A stretch of DNA of 64,000 bases from Sulfuritalea sp. (GTDB lineage Bacteria; Pseudomonadota; Gammaproteobacteria; Burkholderiales; Rhodocyclaceae): assembly GCA_021738385.1 (NCBI GenBank), contig JAIPCF010000002.1, positions 21,360 to 85,359 of the forward strand. The letters are read 5' to 3'. The translations under genes were made by a program, and so were the position numbers. A model generated the notes under the pieces. It worked only from the letters and a program-made list of their open reading frames with translations. It was not told where the DNA came from and did no database searches. Shown here piece after piece: positions 36,590-45,249 of the stretch (positions are counted from its first letter, which is position 1; every line of letters starts with the position of its first letter).

Positions 36590-37864
36590 TCAGTCCAGCC
36601 GCGCCAGCTTGGACTTGGCCAGTGGCGGATTCTTGGAGAAATAGCGACGGATACCCCTGAGGATTGCCTCGGCCATGCGGTCCTGGTAGTCCTCATCGTT
36701 GAGCCGGGCCTCTTCCTCAGGGTTTGAAATAAAGGCGGTTTCGATCAGGATCGAGGGAATGTCTGGCGCCTTCAGCACCGCAAACCCTGCCTGTTCCACA
36801 TGGGCCTTGTGCAGGGTATTGATGCGACCCAGTTCCCCCAGCACGTGCTGACCCAGTTTGAGGCTGTCGTTAATCGTCGCTGTCTGCGACAGATCGAGCA
36901 AGGTGCGTGCGAGATAGGGATCCTTGACGCCGATATTCACGCCGCCGACCAAATCAGCTGAGTTTTCCTTGTTCGCCAGCCAGCGTGCGGCCGAGCTTGA
37001 TGCTCCATTCTGGGACAAAACAAATACGCTGGAACCTCGTGCCGTGCTTTTAATGAAAGCGTCTGCATGCACCGAGACAAACAGATCGGCCTGTACCCGA
37101 CGCGCTTTTTTAACCCGCTGCTGCAGTGGCACAAAGTAATCGCCATTGCGTGTCAGCACCGAGCGCATGTTGGGCGTGGCGTCAATCTTCAGCTTCAGAC
37201 GACGTGCCACCGAAAGCGTTACGTTCTTTTCATAGCTGCCGCGGCGGCCTACTGCGCCCGGATCCTCACCGCCGTGTCCCGGGTCGAGAACAATCGTCAC
37301 CATGCGTGCGACCTCGGGCTCGCTTTCCTTATTCTGTCCGGCGGACTTTCCAGTGGACTCATGGTGGTCGCCAAGCTTCGTCTCCGGTTTTAGTGGCGTC
37401 TCGTTTTTTTCCAATAGCGCCATCAGCGGATCGACGGGTTCCACGGGATACAGATCAAGCACCAGGCGATGACCGTATTCGCCTATCGGCTTCAGCGAAA
37501 AAACTTGTGGTTCGATTTGTCCCTTGAGTTCGATGACCAGGCGCACCACGGCCGGCCGATTGCGGCCGGCACGGATCAATTTGATGTAAGGGTCGGACTC
37601 AAGGATTTTTGACGGCAGCGTCTGCAACACCGAGTTGAACTCGACACCTTCCAGATCCAGCACCAGCCGCTCAGGATTCTGCAACAACATGTGGGAATAC
37701 TTGATGGCCTGATCGTGTTCGATCGTCACTCGCGTGTAATCGGGGGCAGGCCAGACGCGGACGGCGAGAATGCTGCTGACCGCCGTAGCGCCAACGCCGA
37801 CTTTTGAGACCAGCAGCGTCAGGCTGGCCGCAGCATATTTGAGGACATCACGCCGGTCAGGCAT
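36590..37864 (-). CDS. amiC: N-acetylmuramoyl-L-alanine amidase AmiC-type
   Basis: The 424-residue periplasmic amidase splits septal peptidoglycan during cell separation. It begins with a Tat-like signal (MPDRRDVLKYAAASL), followed by an AMIN domain (about residues 30-140) that targets the septum, a charged linker, and an Amidase_3 domain with DPGHGGEDPGA near 214, GSYEKNV, SVHADAF and LIETAFISN. Zinc ligands are intact. It overlaps tsaE by 46 bases; the Tat motif supports the start at 37864. The signal peptide contains one copy of the recurrent AAAAGTCGG 9-mer. Confidence 0.94.
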   Translation of the reverse strand: MPDRRDVLKYAAASLTLLVSKVGVGATAVSSILAVRVWPAPDYTRVTIEHDQAIKYSHMLLQNPERLVLDLEGVEFNSVLQTLPSKILESDPYIKLIRAGRNRPAVVRLVIELKGQIEPQVFSLKPIGEYGHRLVLDLYPVEPVDPLMALLEKNETPLKPETKLGDHHESTGKSAGQNKESEPEVARMVTIVLDPGHGGEDPGAVGRRGSYEKNVTLSVARRLKLKIDATPNMRSVLTRNGDYFVPLQQRVKKARRVQADLFVSVHADAFIKSTARGSSVFVLSQNGASSSAARWLANKENSADLVGGVNIGVKDPYLARTLLDLSQTATINDSLKLGQHVLGELGRINTLHKAHVEQAGFAVLKAPDIPSILIETAFISNPEEEARLNDEDYQDRMAEAILRGIRRYFSKNPPLAKSKLARLD

Positions 37865-38322
37865 GTCTGTCCCCTTGGGCTTGTGGCGGTAATGCGTGCG
37901 CTGCGGCCCTCACTTTCATTGTCGTGCGACTCGACGCGCAACTCGATACGCATGTCTGCTGCAGGCAGATAAGGCGCGGCCTTGTCTGGCCATTCGACCA
38001 AACAGATCCCGCTTCCTGAAAAATATTCGTCGAGCCCAGCATCGAGAAATTCTTCCGCCTGATTGAGTCTATAAAAATCAAAGTGATAGAAGTGTAATCC
38101 AGAAACCACATGAAGTTCAAGTAGTGTGTAACTTGGACTCTTGACCGGACCGTCATCACCCGCTGCGCGCAACAGTCCACGAACCAGCGTAGTTTTACCG
38201 GCACCCAGATCGCCTTCCAGCCAAATCACCATGCCGGGCGCCAGATTCGCTGCAACGACGGCGCCCAGAGAAAGCGTGTCTGCTTCGCTGGGCAGGGCTA
38301 AAGTAAGATGTTCGTCATGCAT
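37819..38322 (-). CDS. tsaE: tRNA t6A biosynthesis ATPase TsaE
   Basis: TsaE is the ATPase that helps TsaB-TsaD form threonylcarbamoyl-adenosine on tRNA. The 167-residue protein has the P-loop EGDLGAGKTTLVRGLL near residue 36, KSPSYTLLE (switch) near 62, HFDFYRL near 80 and LVEWPDKA near 110. I start at ATG 38322, because longer readings run into the divergent queG gene. Its first codons ATG-CAT form a palindrome shared with the probable queG start. It overlaps amiC at its 3' end, the common tsaE-amiC order. Confidence 0.93.
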   Translation of the reverse strand: MHDEHLTLALPSEADTLSLGAVVAANLAPGMVIWLEGDLGAGKTTLVRGLLRAAGDDGPVKSPSYTLLELHVVSGLHFYHFDFYRLNQAEEFLDAGLDEYFSGSGICLVEWPDKAAPYLPAADMRIELRVESHDNESEGRSARITATSPRGQTCLTGVMSSNMLRPA

Positions 38323-39411
38323 GGCGATGAAGTGAACTGGTCGGGACTGAAAGAAGATATTCGACGCTGGGGTCTGGAGCTTGGCTTTGATGCCATCGGT
38401 TTCTCCGGCGTTACGATCGCTGACGCCGAAGCCAATCTGAACGCATGGCTTGCGGCCGGCTACCACGGTGAAATGGATTATATGGCGGCTTATGCTGCTG
38501 ATCCGGCTACAGGAGCGGAAAACAAACGTACACTTCCGGAATCACTGGTGCCCGGCACGCGCAGCATCATCACGGCCCGCATGAACTACCTGACCATCAG
38601 CGCCGACTTTGACGGAGTGGTTTCCGAAACAGGCCGCGCCATCATTTCTCGCTATGCACTGGGGCGTGACTATCACAAGTTGCTGCGCAACCGCCTGCAA
38701 AAACTTGCTGACCGCATCACAGCTGAAATCGGAAACTACGCCTATCGGGTTTTCACGGACTCCGCCCCGGTGATGGAAGTGGCTTTGGCCCAGGCAAGCG
38801 GGTTGGGCTGGCGCGGAAAACACACGCTCTTGCTGGACCGCGACGCGGGGTCGTACTTTTTCCTAGGGGAAATTTTTTCCGATCTGCCGCTGCCAGCCGA
38901 TTCCCCGGTCACCGACCATTGCGGCAACTGCACCGCTTGCATCGACGCGTGCCCCACGGAAGCGATCGTCGCGCCGTATCAGCTAGACGCGAGGCTTTGC
39001 ATTTCCTATCTCAGCATCGAATTGAAAAGCAGCATTCCTGAGATTCTGCGTCCCCTGCTTGGAAACCGGATCTACGGCTGCGACGACTGCCAAACGGCCT
39101 GCCCCTGGAATCGCTTTGCGCCCTTAACCCGGGAGAAGGATTTCGAGCCGCGTCACCAATTGGATCGGGCACGGCTAATTGATCTGTTCGCCTGGGAGGA
39201 ATCCGACTTCAATGATCGATTGGCAGGCTCACCGATTCGTCGCATCGGTTTCGAACGCTGGCTGCGCAACATCGCAGTGGCGCTGGGCAATGCGACATCA
39301 AGCGATGAAGTGATCAATGCCTTGCGTTCGCGCGCCGATCATCCCTCGGCCATGGTTCGCGAACACGTGCAATGGGCTCTCGAACGTCACGGCCAGAAAC
39401 CATCAGGCTGA
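38317..39411 (+). CDS. queG: Epoxyqueuosine reductase
   Basis: QueG reduces epoxyqueuosine to queuosine in tRNA using cobalamin and two [4Fe-4S] clusters. The 364-residue protein has DYHKLLRNRL near residue 122, GWRGKHTLLLDR near 165, and the ferredoxin motifs HCGNCTACIDACP near 203 and GCDDCQTACPWNR near 252. A HEAT-like C-terminal segment (SDEVINALRSRADHPSAMVR) follows. The start is uncertain: ATG 38317 or 38308 both overlap the divergent tsaE, and GTG 38332 would not. Confidence 0.95.
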   Translation: MHGDEVNWSGLKEDIRRWGLELGFDAIGFSGVTIADAEANLNAWLAAGYHGEMDYMAAYAADPATGAENKRTLPESLVPGTRSIITARMNYLTISADFDGVVSETGRAIISRYALGRDYHKLLRNRLQKLADRITAEIGNYAYRVFTDSAPVMEVALAQASGLGWRGKHTLLLDRDAGSYFFLGEIFSDLPLPADSPVTDHCGNCTACIDACPTEAIVAPYQLDARLCISYLSIELKSSIPEILRPLLGNRIYGCDDCQTACPWNRFAPLTREKDFEPRHQLDRARLIDLFAWEESDFNDRLAGSPIRRIGFERWLRNIAVALGNATSSDEVINALRSRADHPSAMVREHVQWALERHGQKPSG

Positions 39412-39457
39412 TAAGGCACGGCATCCGTTCCGTCGCGTCAAGGCTGAGCCGGACTAT

Positions 39458-39675
39458 TTAACGTGAAATAGCAGGTTCGGAGCGACTGGTGATAGTCGAG
39501 CGAAGCGAGCGGACTGGTAGCCCCGCCCTGGGGCGGGGATGGGGGTGGGGGGACTTCAATTCGCTTTTAGTTTCGGCCGCTGCGCTTAACGCCGATGACG
39601 CCGGCGTTAGCCTCCACTGAAACTTCGTTTTCGCGTGTTTCATCTTCGGCGGGTGGTGCTCGGTACCATGAGCGT
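39458..39675. repeat. Dispersed G-rich element, copy B
   Basis: This copy fills the space between the converging queG and sseA ends. It shares left, core and right blocks with copy A, and has about 80 extra bases after the G-core with a hairpin (TAACGCCG/CGGCGTTA, 39587-39609). The core 39530-39552 has G-runs of 4, 4, 5 and 6. Its right edge forms the sseA stop codon context (TAACGCTCATGG on the minus strand). Confidence 0.8.
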
Positions 39676-40532
39676 TAGTCGGTCGCCACCGGGCGAGAGG
39701 AATCGGAGCACCACTCGCTCCAGGAACCGGGATAGAGTCTTGAGCCGGAAAATCCTGCCAATTCCATTGCCAGCAGGTTGTGGCAGGCGGTGACGCCCGA
39801 GCCGCACTGTTGCACCACGCATGAAGCAGGTCGATCGCCGAGCAGGACCGCAAACTCGCTGCGCAGTTCTTCGGCAGGTTTGAAATAACAACCATCGTCG
39901 TCGAGGTTGTCGAAATAGAAGCGATTTGTCGCGCCGGGTATATGTCCTCCGACAGGATCAAGTGTCTCGTTCTGGCCACGAAACCGCTCCGGGCTACGTG
40001 CATCAACGACCAGCATGTTCGAAGACTGCAAATTGGCTAGTACCTGGTCGACATCGACAGTCATGTCCTGAGGCAGTGCCTTGAATTGTTTTCGCTCCAC
40101 CACCGGCGTCGACTCTTCCAAGGCCCGACCACTACGCTTCCAACCGGCGAGCCCGCCGTCGAGCACCGCAACGCGCTCATGACCTAGCCAGCGCAGCATC
40201 CACCACAAGCGCGACGCGAAAATGCCGCCTTCATTGTCATAAGCCACGACTTGAGTTGATTCTTCAACGCCGCAAGCAGACATGCGCTCGGCAAAATCAG
40301 CAATATCAGGCAAGGGATGCCGCCCGTTGCTACCGTCGCGCCCACCTGAAAGATCTTCGTCGAGATGCAGGAACAAGGCACCGGAGATGTGGCCACGGGC
40401 ATAGGCTGAGCGCCCGTATTCGGTGTTTTTCAGATCGTGGCGGCAATCGAAAATTCGCCACTCTGGATGTGCGGCGAGCTCTTCAACACTCACCAGAACC
40501 TTTTCCGGTGGAATTGACATCAACTCACTCAC
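39675..40532 (-). CDS. sseA: Sulfurtransferase (3-mercaptopyruvate/thiosulfate type)
   Basis: The 285-residue protein has two rhodanese domains. The first contains FDCRHDL and ARGHISGALFLHLDEDL; the second ends in the catalytic loop QQCGSGVTACHN, whose CGSGVT form is typical of 3-mercaptopyruvate sulfurtransferases. It transfers sulfane sulfur to cyanide or thiols; the physiological acceptor is unknown. It overlaps the SpoIIAA-like gene by four bases, and its stop codon is at the border of a dispersed repeat. Confidence 0.9.
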   Translation of the reverse strand: MSELMSIPPEKVLVSVEELAAHPEWRIFDCRHDLKNTEYGRSAYARGHISGALFLHLDEDLSGGRDGSNGRHPLPDIADFAERMSACGVEESTQVVAYDNEGGIFASRLWWMLRWLGHERVAVLDGGLAGWKRSGRALEESTPVVERKQFKALPQDMTVDVDQVLANLQSSNMLVVDARSPERFRGQNETLDPVGGHIPGATNRFYFDNLDDDGCYFKPAEELRSEFAVLLGDRPASCVVQQCGSGVTACHNLLAMELAGFSGSRLYPGSWSEWCSDSSRPVATD

Positions 40533-40882
40533 GCGTCATTTTCGGCCAACCAGGCACGAGCTTCGGCCTCGTTGTCAAATACCGTGACATCGGCATTGAC
40601 GAACAACTGCGACAGCCACGCACTCCAGGCCACCCACTGGCTGTCGGTGATGACAGCAATACGCCGGAAATCGCCTGCGTGTTGTCGCGAGAACTTGATC
40701 TCCTCCCAGGCCATGTCAACGGTGAAATCGGCCATGTCGCGCAAATCGACCAGCAGATCAACAGGCCCTGAAAACTTGATTTCGTAAAGAACCAGTTCCT
40801 CGAATTCCTTGAAATCGCTCAAGGTGAATTCGCCAAACACGGCAAACTCGACCAAGCGGTCCTGATGTTGTGTGGTGATCAT
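40529..40882 (-). CDS. SpoIIAA-like (STAS-fold) protein
   Basis: This 117-residue cytoplasmic protein shows the SpoIIAA-like pattern: VEFAVFGEFTLSDFKEFEEL, VDLLVDLRDMADFTVDMAWE and the IAVITDSQWVAWSAW segment, ending in a DNEAEARAWL helix. The family often occurs beside metabolic genes and its function is unclear; some members bind lipids. It overlaps sseA by four bases and so is probably co-translated with it. The ribosome site AGGAGG lies upstream of ATG 40882 (TTGGCAGG/AGGCTTATC context), supporting the start. Confidence 0.8.
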   Translation of the reverse strand: MITTQHQDRLVEFAVFGEFTLSDFKEFEELVLYEIKFSGPVDLLVDLRDMADFTVDMAWEEIKFSRQHAGDFRRIAVITDSQWVAWSAWLSQLFVNADVTVFDNEAEARAWLAENDA

Positions 40883-40962
40883 GATAAGCCTCCTTGGCAG
40901 GGAGAATAATCAGCGGAGGCTGAAAAGACAATGGACCCTGCAGTATTTTTTTGCTGCGATCG

Positions 40963-40995
40963 AAAACAAAAAACAAAGGGCCCGCAAGCGGGCCC
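40963..40995 (-). terminator. Rho-independent terminator of the HU gene
   Basis: On the minus strand an 8-bp stem GGGCCCGC/GCGGGCCC with a two-base tip (40995-40978) is followed by TTTGTTTTTTGTTTT. It lies 22 bases after the HU stop. Confidence 0.92.
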
Positions 40996-41016
40996 TGTAT
41001 GCAAACGGCGATTCTC

Positions 41017-41307
41017 CTACTTCTTCGCCTTCTTGCCCGAAACAGCCTGCTTGAACCCTGCACCGGCGCTGAACTTCGGCACGGTAGTTGCGGGAATCTT
41101 GATCGTGGCGCCCGTCTTGGGATTCTTGCCGGTACGCGCCGCGCGCTTTGCCGACTTGAAGGAGCCAAACCCGACCAGAGTCACGCTATCCCCTTTTGAT
41201 ACTGCCTTGACCACTGCTGCCATGATGCCATCCAGCGCTTTACCCGCGGCTGCCTTGCTAATGTCCGCTTGTTTGGCGGCTATCTCTATTAGTTCTGCTT
41301 TATTCAT
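41017..41307 (-). CDS. hup: DNA-binding protein HU
   Basis: The 96-residue protein matches HU/IHF-family histone-like proteins: [20 protein letters not shown] at the N-terminus, [20 protein letters not shown] (DNA-binding arm base), and a lysine-rich end VSGKKAKK. It lacks IHF-specific features, so HU is the best call. AGGAGG stands eight bases before ATG 41307. It is monocistronic, with its own terminator. The arm motif [13 protein letters not shown] carries the conserved proline used for DNA intercalation. Confidence 0.95.
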   Translation of the reverse strand: MNKAELIEIAAKQADISKAAAGKALDGIMAAVVKAVSKGDSVTLVGFGSFKSAKRAARTGKNPKTGATIKIPATTVPKFSAGAGFKQAVSGKKAKK

Positions 41308-41388
41308 GCCTTAGATTCCTCCTGAAAATTGCGGGCGGCCAGCCCAGAAAATATTCTAAACCTGTTGTCCCTTTGAGGTAAAAGGAAA

Positions 41389-42489
41389 TTAGTCACTGTC
41401 GGCAGCAGATGTGGCGATGATGCCGCCCCCCAGACAAACCCGCGACTCATAGAGCACCAGCGATTGTCCCGGCGTCACCGCCCATTGCGGCTCGGCAAAG
41501 ACCACTTCGCACTCCGAATTCGATATGCGCTCCACTTCACACGCGGCATCCGGTTGGCGATAGCGCGTCTTCGCGGCGTATACCCAGTGCGTGTGCGGCA
41601 CGCTTCCGGCAACCCATGAAAGATCTTGCGCTACCAGACTTCGTGACAGCAACGCCGGATGCTCATGACCTTGCACTACCCACAAGACGTTCTTCTCCAT
41701 GTCCTTGCCGGCCACGAACCAGGGTTCCTCGGGCGCACCCTTGACGCCTCCAATACCGAGTCCCTCACGCTGACCCAGGGTGTAATACATCATCCCCTCG
41801 TGCATGCCAATCACACGGTCGGTGCCCAGAACGCGAATCTCCCCGGGCTGCCTGGGCAGGTAGCGCGCCAGAAATTCGCGGAAGGGTCGCTCGCCGATAA
41901 AACAGATGCCGGTCGAATCCTTGCGCGCATGATTCGGCAGGCCGGCTTCTTCGGCAATACGCCTGACGTCGCGCTTGTAGAGATGACCAACAGGAAACAG
42001 TGTTTTTGCGAGCTGTGCCTGATTCAGTCGATGCAGGAAATAACTCTGATCCTTGGTGCCGTCTTCGGCTTTGAGCAACTGCCATTGCCCGAGAAATTCA
42101 CGTACCTGAGCATAGTGACCGGTGGCAATCTTGTCAGCGCCAAGCTGGAGTGCATGATCAAGAAAGGCTTTGAACTTGATTTCTGAATTACACAGCACAT
42201 CGGGATTCGGCGTGCGCCCGGCCTGGTACTCGCGCAAAAAGTCGGCAAAAACCCGATCCCGGTACTCCGCGGAAAAATTCACCGCCTCGAATTCGATACC
42301 AATCACGTCGGCGGCGGCGGCGGCATCGACCAGATCCTGGCGTGACGAACAGTATTCTTCGTCGTCATCGTCTTCCCAGTTCTTCATGAACAGGCCGACC
42401 ACCTTGTAGCCTTCACGCTTGAGCAGCAGCGCGGCAACCGATGAATCGACTCCGCCAGACAGACCGACAATGATTTTTCCTTTGGACAT
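41389..42489 (-). CDS. mnmA: tRNA-specific 2-thiouridylase MnmA
   Basis: MnmA thiolates U34 of Lys, Glu and Gln tRNAs. The 366-residue protein has the PP-loop [16 protein letters not shown] near residue 10, the first catalytic cysteine in [12 protein letters not shown] near 100, the second in [10 protein letters not shown] near 197, and [12 protein letters not shown] near 245. I start at ATG 42489; the upstream TTG codon adds one residue. It lies 50 bases after the nudJ stop on the same strand, a frequent nudJ-mnmA pairing. Confidence 0.96.
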   Translation of the reverse strand: MSKGKIIVGLSGGVDSSVAALLLKREGYKVVGLFMKNWEDDDDEEYCSSRQDLVDAAAAADVIGIEFEAVNFSAEYRDRVFADFLREYQAGRTPNPDVLCNSEIKFKAFLDHALQLGADKIATGHYAQVREFLGQWQLLKAEDGTKDQSYFLHRLNQAQLAKTLFPVGHLYKRDVRRIAEEAGLPNHARKDSTGICFIGERPFREFLARYLPRQPGEIRVLGTDRVIGMHEGMMYYTLGQREGLGIGGVKGAPEEPWFVAGKDMEKNVLWVVQGHEHPALLSRSLVAQDLSWVAGSVPHTHWVYAAKTRYRQPDAACEVERISNSECEVVFAEPQWAVTPGQSLVLYESRVCLGGGIIATSAADSD

Positions 42490-42539
42490 CAAATGACTTC
42501 CTTCTATGCGACGGGTTACGTCACGACGGGATCAGGGCG

Positions 42540-42992
42540 TTAGCTGTAGTGCCGGACGATATCCAGCGGATAACGCTGTCCGGCCAGATAGTCGGTCACA
42601 CACTGCTTGACCAAGGGACTGCGATGCCGATCCATACTGGCGTCGATCTCTTCGGTCGTCATCCAGACGGCACGCTGAATTCCTGCATCGAGTATCCGGT
42701 CGGCCACATGAGCACCCAATTCCCCGGAATACGCGAAACGCAGATACGTAATGTCACCTTGGGGACGCGGCCATTGATAAATCCCCACCAACGCAGTTGG
42801 CCGAAATTCCCAGGCGGTTTCTTCCAGCGTTTCCCTGGTACAGGCCGCGACCAGCGACTCGCCTGCGTCCAGATGACCAGCCGGCTGGTTGAAGCGCAAA
42901 CCGTCCTCGGTTTCCTCCTCGACCAGCAGGAACCGCCCTTCACGCTCGATCAAAGCGGCAACCGTGACATTTGGCTTCCAGATACGATTCAT
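42540..42992 (-). CDS. nudJ: Nudix hydrolase, NudJ-like phosphatase
   Basis: The 150-residue protein carries a full Nudix box, GHLDAGESLVAACTRETLEE plus T, at residues about 39-59, with the REUXEE core RETLEE. Flanking motifs (RFNQPAGHL, GIYQWPRPQGDITYLRF) match NudJ, which hydrolyses thiamine and nucleoside pyrophosphates. It pairs with mnmA as in many Proteobacteria. A TAAAAT element lies seven bases before the start codon, so the mRNA could be nearly leaderless. Confidence 0.88.
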   Translation of the reverse strand: MNRIWKPNVTVAALIEREGRFLLVEEETEDGLRFNQPAGHLDAGESLVAACTRETLEETAWEFRPTALVGIYQWPRPQGDITYLRFAYSGELGAHVADRILDAGIQRAVWMTTEEIDASMDRHRSPLVKQCVTDYLAGQRYPLDIVRHYS

Positions 42993-42998
42993 CCGCGC

Positions 42999-43020
42999 AT
43001 TTTAGCGCCCCTGCTAAAAT
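42999..43020. promoter_or_regulatory. Divergent -10 elements in an inverted repeat (nudJ/ilvE)
   Basis: ATTTTAGC, six bases, GCTAAAAT forms a perfect inverted repeat that presents TAAAAT on both strands. On the plus strand TG precedes it (extended -10, 43012-43020), placing a start near 43027 for ilvE. On the minus strand it would start nudJ near its ATG. No good -35 is seen. Confidence 0.45.
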
Positions 43021-43054
43021 CGCACTTTACTCAACGCAATGCTGGAGACCCACC

Positions 43055-43975
43055 ATGTCCATGGCCGACCGTGACGGCTTTATCTGGTACGACGGAAAGC
43101 TCGTACCCTGGCGCGAAGCCACCACCCATGTGCTGACGCATTCTCTGCACTACGGGCTTGCGGTATTCGAGGGCCTGCGCGCTTACGAGACGGAATCCGG
43201 CCCGGCGATCTTCCGCCTGAAGGAACACACCGACCGGCTTTTCGCCTCGGCGCATATCTATCGCATGGCGATACCCTACGACAAAGCAACGCTGATGGAA
43301 GCACACAAGGAAGTCGTGCGCGCCAACAAGCTCGACTCCGGCTATTTGCGGCCGATCGCTTTCTACGGCTCGGAAAAAGTCGGCGTCAACCCGCGCGGTG
43401 CGGCGACTCATGTCTCCATCGCGGCGTGGCCGTGGGGCGCCTATCTGGGTGAGGAAGGCATGGAGAAGGGTATCCGGGTCAAGACATCGAGCTACTCGCG
43501 CCATCATGTGAACGTCAATATGGCTCGCGCCAAATTCTCGGGCACTTACGCGAACTCGATTCTCGCGAACATGGAAGCCACCGATGACGGCTATGACGAA
43601 GCCCTGCTGCTTGACGTCGATGGCTTCGTTGCCGAGGGCGCCGGCGAGAATCTGTTCGTGATCAAGGACGGCGTGATCTATGAGCCGGAGATCGCCTCGG
43701 CCCTGATGGGGATTACCCGTAGCACGATCATCACGCTGGCCGCCGAACTGGGTTACAAAGTGATCGCCAAGCGCCTCACGCGCGATGACATCTACATTGC
43801 TGATGAAGCTTTCTTCACCGGCACCGCCGCGGAAGTCACACCTATTCGCGAACTGGACAGACGTGTTATTGGCAGCGGAAGCCGCGGCCCGATCACAACC
43901 AAAATTCAGAGCCTGTATTTCGACGTGGTGAATGGCAAAGTGCCTGCCCACGCCGACTGGCTTTCCTATCTCTAA
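43055..43975 (+). CDS. ilvE: Branched-chain amino acid aminotransferase
   Basis: IlvE moves amino groups between glutamate and Leu, Ile or Val using PLP. The 306-residue protein has the fold-type IV pattern: HSLHYGLAVFEGLRAY near residue 28, MARAKFSGTYANSILAN near 155 (PLP lysine region), EALLLDVDGFVAEGAGENLF near 180 and FFTGTAAEVTPI near 255. GGAG seven bases before ATG 43055 fixes the start. A zinc-finger protein gene follows after 18 bases, as in many Betaproteobacteria. Confidence 0.95.
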   Translation: MSMADRDGFIWYDGKLVPWREATTHVLTHSLHYGLAVFEGLRAYETESGPAIFRLKEHTDRLFASAHIYRMAIPYDKATLMEAHKEVVRANKLDSGYLRPIAFYGSEKVGVNPRGAATHVSIAAWPWGAYLGEEGMEKGIRVKTSSYSRHHVNVNMARAKFSGTYANSILANMEATDDGYDEALLLDVDGFVAEGAGENLFVIKDGVIYEPEIASALMGITRSTIITLAAELGYKVIAKRLTRDDIYIADEAFFTGTAAEVTPIRELDRRVIGSGSRGPITTKIQSLYFDVVNGKVPAHADWLSYL

Positions 43976-43993
43976 ACCAGTTCGAGGTAAATC

Positions 43994-44200
43994 ATGTCCG
44001 CTCTCGACGAGTCCCAACGCCAGGTCAGCATCACCGCCCACGATCTGCCCTTGGCCTGTCCGCGTCCCGGTGCCCCTTTGTGGGCGCGCCATCCACGAGT
44101 CTTTATCGACGTGCTGAAAAGCCCCACCGGTGCAGCGGCCTGTCCATACTGCGGCACGGTGTATCAGTTCACCGGCGAGCGGCCCACGGGTCATCATTGA
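43994..44200 (+). CDS. Small zinc-finger protein (zf-CHCC type)
   Basis: The 68-residue protein has one cysteine and one histidine in LACPRPGAPLWARHPRVF, followed by CPYCGTVYQF, matching the CHCC zinc-finger family. A human relative is the complex I subunit NDUFS6; bacterial members stand alone and their role is unsettled. The gene follows ilvE by 18 bases, with GAGGTA as ribosome site ahead of ATG. It is probably co-transcribed with ilvE and waaF. Confidence 0.87.
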   Translation: MSALDESQRQVSITAHDLPLACPRPGAPLWARHPRVFIDVLKSPTGAAACPYCGTVYQFTGERPTGHH

Positions 44201-44248
44201 CGCCTGCCCGCAAAACTGCGGCGTAGGCGTGCGTAGAATTCCCCGAGC

Positions 44249-45247
44249 ATGAAAATTCTTGTTGTCGCTCCTTCCTGGATCGGCGACACGATTCTCGCTC
44301 AGCCACTCCTCGGGCTGATCAAACTTCGAGAGCCGGGTGCCCGAATCGAAGTACTGGCGCCGGACTGGTCTGCGCCATTGCTGGCCAGAATGGCCGAAGT
44401 CGATGCGGTCATCGGCAATCCGTTCAAACATGGCGAGTTTGGTTTTTTCGCGCGCCGCGCGCTGGGTCGCCGTCTCATGAGAGCCGACTTTTCAGCCGCC
44501 TATGTTCTACCCAACTCATGGAAGTCGGCACTGCTACCCTTCTTCGCCGGGATTCCCAGACGCATCGGCTATCAGGGCGAGAGCCGCTACCTGCTGCTCA
44601 ACGAGCGCCATCAACTTGATGTTGTCCGGCTCCCGCAACTGGTCCAGCGCTATGCCGCCCTTGCCGGACCGATGCCGGAACAGTTGCCGCAGCCTCGGCT
44701 GAATTCGACAACTGAACAACAACTGGCTGCGCGCCACGCCCTGAATCTGCCGCTTGAAGCCACACCCATCATTTTCTGTCCGGGCGCCGAATACGGCCCG
44801 GCCAAACGCTGGCCCGCAGAACACTTCGCTTCCCTGGCGCAACTCGTCGCCACACCGCAAAACCCGGTCTGGTTGCTGGGTTCTGACAAGGACGCGATTG
44901 TCGGTGACGAAATTGCCATAGCATCAAGCGGCGCAGCGCTCAATCTTTGCGGTCGCAGCTCTCTCGAGCAGGCGATTGATCTGATCGCTTCGGCTCATTG
45001 CATCATAAGCAATGATTCCGGCCTGATGCATGTCGCGGCAGCGTTGAATAAACCGCTGGTGGCACTGTATGGATCGTCTTCGCCCGCGTATACACCGCCG
45101 CTTTCGCCGCGCGCAAAAATCGTCACAAAGAATCTTTCGTGCAGTCCCTGCTTCAAACGCGAGTGCCCCCTCGGTCATTTCGATTGCCTGAACGGAATCG
45201 CGCCCCAGAACGTGGCAGATGCCATTGCGCTACAGGTTTCTGGCTGA
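44249..45247 (+). CDS. waaF: ADP-heptose:LPS heptosyltransferase II
   Basis: WaaF adds the second L-glycero-D-manno-heptose to the LPS inner core. The 332-residue GT9 enzyme has the N-terminal KILVVAPSWIGDTILAQPLL motif, PNSWKSALLPFFAGIPRRIG near 90-108, FCPGAEYGPAKRWPAEHFA near 172 and NDSGLMHVAAALNKPLVALYG near 250-275. The SCSPCFKRECPLGH cysteine segment near the end is common in WaaF. All motifs are intact, so the organism probably has heptose-containing LPS. Confidence 0.95.
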   Translation: MKILVVAPSWIGDTILAQPLLGLIKLREPGARIEVLAPDWSAPLLARMAEVDAVIGNPFKHGEFGFFARRALGRRLMRADFSAAYVLPNSWKSALLPFFAGIPRRIGYQGESRYLLLNERHQLDVVRLPQLVQRYAALAGPMPEQLPQPRLNSTTEQQLAARHALNLPLEATPIIFCPGAEYGPAKRWPAEHFASLAQLVATPQNPVWLLGSDKDAIVGDEIAIASSGAALNLCGRSSLEQAIDLIASAHCIISNDSGLMHVAAALNKPLVALYGSSSPAYTPPLSPRAKIVTKNLSCSPCFKRECPLGHFDCLNGIAPQNVADAIALQVSG

Positions 45248-45249
45248 CC

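Noticed and set aside
43031..44431. 466-codon open frame on the minus strand opposite ilvE and the zinc-finger gene
   Set aside because: The plus-strand genes are complete and recognisable, and the antisense product has no family pattern.
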